A DNA stretch of 64,000 nt, from the NCBI GenBank assembly GCA_017591395.1, contig WEDG01003503.1, forward strand, positions 1 to 64,000. The letters run 5' to 3'. Below the pieces are notes generated by a model that saw only the letters and a list, made by a program, of their open reading frames with translations, searched no databases and was not told the DNA's origin. Each line of letters starts with the position of its first letter. The first letter of the stretch is position 1. The translations under genes were made by a program, and so were the position numbers. Origin of the DNA: Schistocephalus solidus (Eukaryota > Platyhelminthes > Cestoda > Diphyllobothriidea > Diphyllobothriidae). Below, piece by piece: positions 51,501-63,500 of this stretch.

Positions 51501-54500
51501 AGCGTTCAGACTACTGAGGAGAATGCTGTTGAAGATCTTTCCGGCGATGTTCAGCAGCGAGATTTCTCGTCAGTGGTCGCAGAGTTGGCGGTTCCCTTTC
51601 TTCTTGTACAGGTGGACAATGTTTGCATTCTTGAAATCCTGAGGGACTTGCCCTTGGTGCCACATCTCCTGGAAGAGCACTGTGAGTCGCTTCATCAGTT
51701 GGGGTCTGCAAGCCCACTCGAGCAGTCCGGGGGATTCCCCATAGCGTATGGTGGGGAGGGAGTGGGAGAGGAGTTGTTGTTGAGATGGTTTAAGGTTTTT
51801 CGAATGCATGTAATTGCAGTTTGCTAGCCACGGTCTGCTGCAGCTGTCCTGAGACCCAGCATTTGTTTAGGGTACCTTTTCTAGTTCCATCTCCTGTGAG
51901 GGGGTAAGCAGTGCTGTCCCTAAATAGGACTGCTGATTCATCCCAGGCGGCTACCGAGCTTCACTATGGGTCAGGATTTGGGTTAACGAGAGAACGACTG
52001 ATTCGCCTGGGCCACCTACGTGATTGCATATCGCCCTCGCCGTAGGACGTTTCCGACCGTGGGAGAGGAGGAAATCGTGAGGAGAAGGAGAGAAGGGAAG
52101 AAGTTAGAGTAAAGGAGAGGAGGACAGAGAGAAGAAAGAATGAAGAGAGAAGGGAAGATTAGAAGTACGAGTGGGAGATGGGAGGTCGGGAGTGGGAAGA
52201 GCCGGGGGATGGGAGCAGACGTACCGGGTGTGGAGACACACAGATCACCGGAGACCCTCGCCTGGTTTAGCCCGCCGGTCGTGGTGGTTGCCTGGAGTAT
52301 GGCCGCTGGCAAGATCCAGCTTCGAGGAGCTACATGTGAGATTTGGGTACCAACTATAGGCGGCCACAGGAGTATTCACCACCTATACGAGACAGATGGA
52401 GCGACCAAATACTACCTGTATGATGCTACCCATATCTAGTTCCCCCTACACCCCATCCGACATTTCGACCGTTGATTTCGACGACGGAGTTGGATTGCTA
52501 TGAGAGCACATTAAGAAGGAGCCATGGAGGTTGACTTGCAGTCCATCAACCGGTAACTAAGCCCAAACAGACAAAGTACCGACTGTGAGGTCTGAGTTGT
52601 ATGAGCAGTGGGTAGTCTTCCAAGCCATGGCCTATAGCGTAGAGTGGTAGATTCAAGCGTGCCTCGTTGTTTATTGCGAGGAATGTGCCCTGAATGCCAT
52701 GGGGATAAAGCCTTCATAGCTGACCTCTCTCTTTCTCTTCCCTCCGTCAGGCACCAGTCCACTATCCGAACCGGTCAGTTATCTGTTGCGGGGATTGAAT
52801 ACAAGTGGCTAAAGGAGCTTTACAAGCCGTCTACGCGTGCTATACGCTCGACCTGGCCCCACATAACACCAGGTTTTTACATGATGTGGGTGGGCTGCTT
52901 GGCTCTCACATATGTTAGAGTCCCGAGGTGGTCACATGGAGAAGGGGCCACCGAACACACTTCTCACTTACGTGAGGGGTGCCCGGCTACGTGCTTGGGG
53001 AGAGCGATGTGGAACATGTTCGTGCCTGCTGCATGTGCTGGTGGGGAGATGTGTGGTGACGGGGTTTGGTCTTCGATGGTTTTCCGAAGAATAACTTGGA
53101 GATGTATGTTTTTGAATGAACCTATGCCAGGACTGAGTGTGAGTAGTGCTTTCAGCTGATGCTAATGTGACGGGTGTATTCTGGTATCCCTGACACGGGT
53201 CAGCTAGTCTCAATATGATTGATTGGCAAATGGAGGACCAGACAGAAACAGGATATGCAGGCACAGTGACAGTATAGCAGCACTGAGGAAGAGGGAGTTG
53301 ATAGAGCTGGAAATGAGAGAGTTTGGATTGAAAGGTGGGTTTAGAATGTTGATAATGTGATCAATTCCGCTGTCATGTGTGCGTATGTGACCGACTAGGC
53401 CCATGTTGCGGCTGAATGGGCATGGACTGCGCAACCTGAGTGTGCCGTAACAGCTAGGCCAGGTTTGGATTGTTCCACTACTGCTGTTAGTTGTCATCTA
53501 CCTTCTTATAGCTTCTGTGTTGCTGCGGGTGTGAAGGTTTTTGACAAGGGTGAACCCTGCCGGAAATCGTAGCAGTTGAGAGGGTTGAGAGAAAGGGCTT
53601 CCTCGACCATGGTGGCGTTATATTTGAGCCTGAGTCTGTTTTTGTGTGCATTGTGGCGAATGCAATGTCATCCAACGAAAACAATCAGGGCCCTGAATGT
53701 ACGTTGGTTGTGAGGGCATTCTGAACACTTTACTTTCTCTTAACGTTTCTCCTCCTCGGCCTTCTGGACGCGGTTTTCTTAAGAGAGTGGTATCCTTGTT
53801 TTCAAAATGGTTCTCGGGCCATTTTTCTTGACCAGAATGTAAATATCTGATTGTGCGACGGAGAATGCCAACTCAGGTACTTATCCTGCCTGTGCAAGCC
53901 ATGATTTTTCCGATTTTACAACTATAGGTGAATCTTCCATGACATTTTCTACACTGCTATCCGCTTACCAAGCCACTTGCGCTGATGACTCATCCCACTT
54001 CAGGTTCCTTTGCATGCAAAAGCGATGCTTCCTCAATGCCACCTTCTTCACAAACTCGGACTGAATTCCTCAAGTTCCTCAGTCTTCGACTCCCCCACCC
54101 CTGCAAATACAATGTTAATACTGGGGTGAATTTTAACTGTGCATTACACCTTCGCACCCGCTATCTGTCCACAGGACTTAGAATGGGGGACGAAGTGCTA
54201 ATTCTGCGACTTAAAGTCTTGTGTACGCAATTTTGGTGTGTTAGACCCTTAAAACTGCCCCGCGCCAAGTGAATTATGGCTAATTTACATACTTAAAGTA
54301 ACAGTCTTAGGTCAACTGGACTACGTCGATTCGCCGCTTCAGGTCTGCGATTAGCGATATTAGTTTTAGCGCTTTAACCTAGTCTCGAGAGTGAGTCCCA
54401 AAGCAATGGTAACGATTGCTGAGCTCTCACCAACGAATACAGTCAATATTGAGAAGAAGTAGATCCGATCGCCTGACGTTTCGGATTCCATCTTGAAGCC

Positions 54501-57500
54501 ATCATCAGAGACAGTATCAGATACGGGTAATTCGTACGGAGTTGCAGTATGTATAGGATGCCGTCGTTATGCTACTCCATACCTACGACAATTAACAGCT
54601 CACCTTTCAGCGATTATGACTACCCTCTGGTGCGTTAATTGTTTGATGGCCGGCATGCGGATCGTTATCTGCTGAGATTTCGTCACCCGTGTTGGAGGGT
54701 GTTGTACGTCCAACTGGCTCAATGGCACCGGCGTTGGTAAATGTGTTTGCCTGAGCGCTCCGCGAGTGGCCGATTGCTCTAGCCAAACTGAGTCTCAACA
54801 CCAAATATGGGTTGGGTAGGTCATTGCATTAGGCGAGAATCGGCCACAAATTCAAGTTCGACGAAGCCGAAATTCTCGCACTGGGTGATAATCGCGTGAG
54901 GCGCGAGTTGCTTCAGTCATGGTTTACAGGTCCCCAGTCTATTAATAAGTGCGATCGCATCTACTTTTTCTCAATTACTTCCTGGGACTCGCATTTTCGC
55001 TTGTATCGACAGTCAATATTCCCGATGTAAACCAGCAAGACAGCGAGCCAGTAACTCAAGGATTCGATTGTTGGACTTATGACCAAAAGGTCCTGGGTTT
55101 GATCCTCGGGTGCGGCACCGCCTGGGGCTGGGTATGACTGGTTGATGTCGGCTAATGAGCCAGAAATGGATATTCCAGCCTCCCTTGCCTTTGCTGGCAT
55201 CGTTATAGTAATGATTAAGGGTAGGGTTAGGATTACGACGAGGGTTATGGTTAAGGTTGGAATCAGGGTTAGGACACTAGAATATTTACGCAGCCTGAAA
55301 GTAATCGCAGGGCCACCTGCCTTACTTGATGGGAGCCTTCCTATTCCCGTGTCCTGCCAGGAGGGAGCCAACATCTAAGCGATTCCACTTGTGTTGTTAT
55401 TGCCACCCTCTTCCCCACACCTTATGGGTATCCAGTCTCCAAAGAAAAGTAGAGATCCTCAGCAGCTGCGTCGGCGAGGTAGTTAGAGCGTCTACGTTTT
55501 CCCAGACACCTTAGCTGGAAGCAGTTACTCGACCACATGACACATGATCATTACCTTTAATGATGCTTCTGTTATTTTTTAGTATTCTTTGCCGTTGGTG
55601 GGAAAGTTTTCGCTTCATTACCCTGGTTACAGAAAACGGGACAGATCGTGTTTCTTTGAGTCTCCAACCTGGAGCCCTCAGAGGTGGTCGCATAAAAATG
55701 CGTACTCACCAATTTGTAAGGAAGTTAAAACCGGCCATTATTAGTCAAATTACGGGGCTCACCTGGTGGTGCGCTTTGCTTAACGATAAAGAGACTGGCT
55801 TCGAACTACAGGCTCTTCCAGCCTCGAGCTTGGAGTATGACTAGAGAGGGACGATAAACAAGCGAAAGATGGCCGATTCAGTTTACCTTGTCTTTCTGCA
55901 CGTTCGCTCTCTACTTCATCCACTCCATCCCTTCCTCTTTCTTTTGAATCCAGACCTCAGAACTCAGTGTTATCGACAGCGGCAGTGCCAGTATGCCCTT
56001 TCTACGCGTTGCCGGTCCCTGCCATTTGTTCGCTAAGGCCCTGAATGCCTTCGCACAAAATCTAGGCACGAGTAGGCTTCCACGAGAGCGCGAGAGCAGA
56101 GTAGACACATCTCGTACAAACTCGCGTCTCCTGCCAACACCCGCCTTCCAGAATAAGCGAATGGGTGTCGGCGGCGCCTTCTCTCCAATCTCCAGCACCC
56201 TTCTGTGGGGCATTCAGTCACGTGCCGCAGAGGAGTATCGCATGGCTAGCCTTGCGGCCTACAGCGTAATCTTCGGCTCCACAGGCCCTGCCTACAATAG
56301 TGGTGACGCGGAAATCAACTCAAGGCAGCAGTACCAGCAACGGGGCCCGGGTCGCATCTCGGAGACAGTCATGCTGCTGCGTGGTGCAGACACCGTCTCC
56401 CTGCACTCCGGGAGTGTACCTGTTGAGTGTGGAGGATGAGAGCCCCCGAGTACGGTCTCTGGCTTTAGAGGCGAGTAAAACCCACCGAAGCAACCTTGGA
56501 CTGTCACGAGCCAAGTTTCGCAGCACTAACTCCATCATCACCGAATAGTAGCTATTCTCCAGCGCCTTCATTTATCCTTTATCACTTCTTGACCCCCGCT
56601 GTTTCGGCGTCTGTTGACGTGGTCATCGTACACACACAAGTTTTGGTGTCTCCAGTGGGCAATGAACCCCGCTGCCCTTCTGTAAGTGCTTACATTTTTG
56701 CCTTACTGTATGCTACTCGAGGATTTGAACTCACAATCCAGTTGACTTGTTACTTTCTCCCTCAGAAACTGTGATAATTCTTTCCTGGCTGTCAGCTGCC
56801 GCGGATTTTCTTACTGGACTCATTTTTATGCTAAATTTCTTTTAAAAATGTTTTCATGTTATCATAGACTTTTTATTTAATACAGTATAATGTGAACAGG
56901 GGCCTTTTCACATGGTTGAGGTCTAAAATTTTTAAGCTTGTTAGAAAATGACGCTTTTTAATTTGCTTACCAATGGTACATACTGAAATTTATGATTCGC
57001 ACGTTAAACAATCATGGTAGACTGCATAAAGGCAGGACTCTTTGACTTTCAATAACATCTGGATGAACAAGACACCCTATTGATTTGAAACAATATCGGA
57101 CTATCAGAGGACTGTGTAACTTTACTGAAGTGTTTGAAATTACCTTGCCTTCGAGCTTACCCAGACGCACTACATCCAAAGGTTTGCACTCAGTTTAGCC
57201 CTGGTTAACTGACTTGGTTACAAGTGGCCGGCAGTTTTTTCGCTGACGAAGTTGCCGTTGAACGCAGCTGAGCTCAGCCTTGCTTTCGAAAGCTGCCGTG
57301 ACCAAATACAAACTATCAGGACAGAGCCGTGCGACAGGCATGGTTCAAGGGAAGAGGAGGGTAGGGTACTGGTTTTGGTATGATTACTTACTCCGTGTTT
57401 CGTCCTCCACTGCTTGTTCGTGCGGTTCATCAGCCGTGGTTGCGGCTGAAGAGTTTCACTGTCAATGGGATGGGCTGGACGCTGGCGAAGTTCAGGTTTG

Positions 57501-60500
57501 CGGTGTAATTAGGACTGTAGGCAAGCTAAAGTACTTAAAATGTTATCGGTGGCTAAAATCCATCGGAATACCTTCCTTAGCCTTAACTTGACGTTAGCTG
57601 AGGTGAAGACTGCATGTAGGCATTAAAGAATGAGTTGCAAGTATGAGATATAGAGAGCTGAGAGCTGGCGAAACTGTTTCAGTGGTTCTACGGCGTGGCG
57701 GCGTTATTCGTGTAGACCTAAAAGTGCTTCCTTCGCTGGACTAGTCAACTACTAATAATGGCCGAGATTATCGTGCTGGGGCTCCTGGTTTCAGGTATGG
57801 CAAGAGGACGAAAAGCGACTTGGACGCCCTTGAGCCCCACACAGTCTGCCGGTGCTCGGTTGGCTTCTTTGTTGCGAATTGCTCGGCCGGCTCTCCAGGC
57901 CTGACTGACTATCCGTCTTTCAACAGCTGTCAGAAGTTTTTTTTCAGCCAGTATGACCATGTTTATCGAGTCACCTGCGAAACTTCCAAGACGGTGGGCG
58001 TCTACGTGGGTGCCTCTAATGGGGGTCGTTGAAAGATAGAGTTAGGGGGATTGCCATTACTCAAGAGCTATCACATTGGCTGTGATATTTCAAATGATTT
58101 CCTATCATTCAGTTCCTCCCCCAGATATAAAATCTTAACATGCTCTATGCTATTGCGCCATATTGACTCAGTTAGCATGTGCTTATCTCAGCACGCCTGG
58201 TGATTACCCTGAAGCACGGTTGGTTAACGAACCACTTAGTTCCTCAACACTCCTCCAGCAAGTGACATTGAAGGTAGCGGAGCAACTGTTTGGGTACTGC
58301 TGTGTGGGTCAAAGCCTGCGCTGTAACCCGCGATCCAAAGCTCCGCAAAAATGGCGGTTACTTTATCTATTTCAATGAATAAGCTTGCAGCCGAATCTCA
58401 GAAACTTCGGTGGAGAGGACCTTATTGTGTACTCAGAGAGAAAGGTGCCGTGTTGAGTGTAGGAGCACTAGAAGCAGGGTTGCTATCCGAGACACCTGAG
58501 CGGTCAGATTAGGCAAACCTAATGAATCAGCGTAGACTGCTTTATGTTTTATTGTTTAATTTTTACACATTACGATATGCCAACAAGTATCCAAAGAGAT
58601 GGGATTGGACAGTTCAGCAGTGAGTAGAAGGACAGGGGAAGGAATGGCGTTGATTCGGAGACCAAAGGGGCCGCGAACCAAAGATTACGTCCATTTCAAC
58701 TCGGCTGCTGTGAGTTGCAGTGGGTGTTTATCTGTGGCGCAGTCGTTGAGAGGGGGTTGGCTACCAAAAGTCCCATGTTGGGGATGCATGCGTGGACGGG
58801 GAGATAATTAGTCAAGGCTCCTTAATTGATGTGGGGAGCGATCAAATTCGCGACCTTACGGGACCTTGGCCGTTTCACTTACTTTTTGTCCTAGTAATTT
58901 GAGTCTGCTCGATGGGAGCTGCAGAAAACCCGACAAGCTTGCTGGTTAGGTATGTCAAAACGTCGCTCGAGATTTACACGGTTCCACTTGACGAAATTGC
59001 GTACTTCAGTATTCACACATGCCCTTGGGTATACATCCGGTCTGTCGAACTGTCATCTTCTCTTGAGTAAAAAGTAAAAAAAATAAGCATCCATGGATTA
59101 CATCTGGAAATTAAACTTATTCTTACTTCCGTAAAATGTTGGTTCGGCAGGAAAGCTGTAGAGCCAGAGATGCAATCGAGATCATTTATCTCTTCCACCA
59201 AGCCATCTCATTGTTCAGGTCCAGATTTGGACGAGACTGTATCTCTAAAGTTTTCGACTGACCGTTGGGACAAAGGAATTGAGACAAGTTCATTTTCGAA
59301 CCCCGATACAGTCTGCTGGTGTTGCGGTCAGCTGAAGCTCCTTAGAGGTCTTGATGAGTTTTATACGACATTTGACTCTTTTCTTGACGTGCAATGTGTT
59401 GGGGCGTAGTGGCGCACGTAGGTGGGACTCACGCCGCGCCAACAACTTTGGGTCCCACCCGCGCCTCAGATGGTTGACCAGATTGGTCAGTTAACCACTT
59501 ATTTATAAGGGAAGAGAGAGAGAGAGATTGAGATCCATTCTGGGGGACATCGTTCCCGATGCAATGCAACGCATTTCCTTACCATAAACCATTTGGTGTG
59601 CATTGAGACCATGACGGTGTACTAAATGTCCTGGCTTGAATAGTTACCGACTAACGGGTCAACTCTGCCTGCCGAAATAGACAGTGGGGCTGCAGTGAGT
59701 CCTTCTGAACGGGACCTGTATGGTAATCTTACTCAAGTGGTATCCGATATACCCTCTGTTTCTTTGAAAACCCGGTCCATAGTGCGCAAACAAGGTGTCT
59801 GTGGCAGCCGAAGACGGGTCGTTTAACGTTGTCAATCATTTCTTCCAACCCCAGTTTTCCTGACTTTGTCTTGATACCTGGACCAAGAGAGCGAGGGAGA
59901 AACGAGTGTGACAGATGCCGCACAAGTCTGCTATCATTATGCACTAATCCAAGTGCAATGCATCGTCTTTGTGCCCATATAATTGTGGGGACACAGCGTA
60001 TATCATCGCTTATGATGCTTGAAATATCGTGTTGATGGAACAGCGCACGATCCTGCGGTTCGGATCCTTCTCCGCAGTAAAAAATTTCATTATCAGACGG
60101 ATCATTTAAACATCAGGAATCTTGTTCTTCTGGAGAAGCCGGCTGTGGTTAACCACCTCCTTGGAGGTTACTTTGAGAGAATGCTTCAATTAAAGACAAT
60201 TGGCTTTTCGGTGAGGAGGTGGCTGTTACGCACGTCAATGAGGAGAAATTCTTGAAAGAACCAAGGCTAGGTACTGCGGTGTTAGCATGAGCTTGTATAT
60301 TTTCAATATGTCACTTTTTACATGTCTGGGTCGTGTTTAACCCCTTGCAGCAGGCTGAATTTCGTCAAAAAAACATATTTATGCGCATCGTTCGTGTTCA
60401 GTGTCGGATGCGCATGTGTAGATGCGCATGCGCAATCCTTGATTATGCCAATCCCTAAACCTTACATAAAATTTGTGTTTGATCGCACGGGGGCATTCCA

Positions 60501-63500
60501 GACCCTTACGAATAGAGTTGTCAATAACCACTCTGTAGTTAAAATGGAATCATCTGTAGGTGCCAGAAAAAGTAATGTTGTTGCAGCCATGGTTCGGCAT
60601 GCTGCGCCTACGTCCTCACGGGAGGCTCTACATCGTCAAAACAAGGAATGTTTTCTCTTTCCAACGTGTTATGCGCTGTCCTGTCTACTACGTGAACTTC
60701 TCTGTGACATTGAATGTCACCAATTGTCGACAACAGGACCTGTAAGCACCTGAGATATCGATCAACTGAAATAGTGACAGAGTCCTGGAGTCTTAAGATC
60801 TTTTATTAAAATACGGTTGGCTTCTGACGATAGATGAACAATGGATGATTGGAAAGTGAGGTGCAACAGCGAGAAAAGCGCTGTCTTCGATTTGAGGTGT
60901 GCAACGAACTTGCAGTCTGGTGTGACACGCTAGAGTGGTTTAAGATACTCAAAGAAGTAATAAGCAACTTGCTCATATTTTATCACTCGATTCTGACTCA
61001 CTGGCTCATCAAGAAACCGATTTTGGTGATTCGCAGACCCTGCACTTTTGCGCACGTAGGTAATCGGGCAAGTCAGTTAAGCATAAAGATTCTTCTGAAT
61101 TGAATGACTTATGGCAGGAATGAAGCTAAATTGTAATTTAGAAAGGGTCTAAAAGTCTGTAACAACCAGAATTGATGAGCACCAGTAGTTGGAATTTTAT
61201 TTAATTTAGTTTCATGGAACGTCTACTTTTCGAACCTCCTTAAATCTGTGCTTTTATACATGTCGAATAGAGAAAGTGACAGAGGCCCTCGGAATCTGTA
61301 TCATGTTCGACCATATTTTTTCCAGCAAAATATCTGCCGTTTTTAATCCTTGTGAGGGGATGCTGCGGTCCAAGAACTAGCCAAGCACAGGTGAAAAACT
61401 GCTACTTTTCCGATTTCCTGTCCAAACTACCCTGGAAATTACACTGACCAGGGGGCTTATCTTACTTCTATATGAGAACACAGGGTCAACCAATACTCTC
61501 CAGTTAATGCACACAGCCAAGATGCTAACTGCAAGCTTATCTTCCTGAGTTCAAGTCTCGCGGTTAGTTTGTTAAATTCTTGTGTTTAAGAAAGGCTACA
61601 AGAGCTATTAGACAACGAAACTACAACGCTTTTGCATATCATGTTGCTTTTCGGAAGATTGGCTCCTTCCGAAGGCAAACTTATCGGGAGACCAAGTTGT
61701 CACTCCCAACGGCATATATGTTTTTCCAAAAAGTACCAATTTTAGAAATCACCATCTGCAGCCCTGTATTTTTTATTCAATTAGCCGCATATTGCTGCTT
61801 TAGCCGCAATGCACTGCTGCGGGCAGGTCCTTCTGCTGAAGACCTTCTAAACTCGGCAAATGGCTTTCGTGCGTTCGAAAGTAATGGCATAGTTTAAGGC
61901 TAGTTCCACAAACCGTTGAACGCTGTTTTTTATGGCCAATCACTCGCATTCCTCATTAAGTCCTAAGATCACTTTTCCAAAGAAAAGCAAAGTATTTGAG
62001 GTCATGGCGTACGCATTGTAGTAGCCTAAAGACTAACTACAAATATAAACATTTTGAAAACCGTTTTAGGCGCTAATAGTCTGCTTCGCTAAAGCCCTCA
62101 CAGATCAAAAGCATTCATTAAGCAGGGGTTGACGACAGAGTTCGTTCACTAGCCGTGAGTGGAAGATTAACTGTCAAAAGTCTACTCATCACGATTAAAC
62201 ATTTGTTTGCAGCAAAGTCGATACAGTACTTTGACTTGAAAACCTCTTGGTCAATCTTTGAAATTATCACACATTTTTGGGCATCAAATCGGTTTTTTAA
62301 TTTTTGGCATGTTCTGTTTTGCTTTTCCAGTGATCCCTCCCTTTACCGTTTAAAAATACATGAAAATCAATATTGCACTTCGGGAAACAGATGACGAATT
62401 TATAAAAACTGAAGAGCATTTGCGTAAAAACTATGAAATACGTGCAATGATTGAGAAGGATAGGAGGCAATGCGGTGGAAAAAAATAAACAGAAAAACAT
62501 AAAATAGGAAAACCATAGTTTGGAAAATATAAAAAAATGTTTTATGGGCTGTTTATGGTTTTCAGATCACTGTATGATAATTAGATTTATCCGGAGACCG
62601 AGGGATTTGCGATTTTCGGAAGTAATTATCTGCAATTTAAATTTGCTTCCATACACTACTGTTTGTCTTCGGCAAGTATTGTATAAGTAAGCGCCGATGG
62701 AACTCACGATAAATGCCTTTTGGGATATTTTGTTTAATTTCAGTAGCAGTAAATACATTTCTTCAAGCCATATCATTAAGTGGTGAGCTTGGGAGGCTTT
62801 AGATGTCATGGAAAATACCTTTTTACAGTGCATCCACTGTGTTTTTGTACTTTCAAATTCTAGATGAGTACTGAGTGGGCTTTATAACGCTTCAAGTCTG
62901 TCCTTTTGGCTCACGCAAAACTGTTGTGAGTCGCAAGCTCTTTTCGGGCAAAGCAATTTTCTTCACTCGCTTCATCGCTCATTTGATAGTCTCCAAATGT
63001 CCTTTTCTCCAAATTAATAGGCTATTTAATTAAATGTCTGTCAACGCGATGTTCAACGCCCCTCAATTTTATGGCAAGCATCAGCTTAGAGAGCAAGAAT
63101 GTCTGCCAGTTCGGTCCACAGCATAAATACAAAGATATCTACCGTGATACATTTGAACACGTACAGTACGTTGACTGAAAAGAAGGCAGGTCATGAACCT
63201 CACACGCACCATCTGCCCACCCCGCATTCACGGTGGGTTTACGGAGGTAGAGAAGCGAGACTTCATCCAAAGAGGGCATAGTTTAGAATTATTAAACCTG
63301 AATCGGTTTCCTCGTTTCTCAGAAGCAATGCAATTTTGTGAAATCATCGGATTTTCCTGGATACCCATTTCAATGCTCTAGATCTAAACAAAGCTTACTG
63401 GGAACTTTTCTTGCGTATATAAATGCAAACAAATGGTCTTAGCCTGTGATACTTAACAGTATAGGACACTACTAGGTTATCGGAAAACCTCCACTTATAC

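Larger units (their letters stand above)
48440..52440 (-). mobile_element. Zinc-finger LINE copy lacking the endonuclease
   Basis: Reading from 52440 down: 5' untranslated region (52440-51850), a direct jump into RT (51830-50175), C2H2 finger region (50178-49331), and a 3' untranslated region to 48440. Relative to 11165-16345 about 1.4 kb (endonuclease and RT N terminus) is missing between about 51720 and 51850. Both ends are present, so this is an internal-deletion derivative. Confidence 0.8.

Noticed and set aside
50844..51827. Plus-strand ORFs of 96 and 189 codons over the LINE at 48440-52440
   Set aside because: They are the complementary reading of the minus-strand RT and have no motif of their own.
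57745..58032. Candidate exon on either strand
   Set aside because: Three frames (two plus, one minus) are open over the same DNA and none joins the gene model; undecidable without RNA.
59170..59409. 79-codon plus-strand ORF as an exon
   Set aside because: Somewhat coding-like, but no strong acceptor and donor in a compatible phase.
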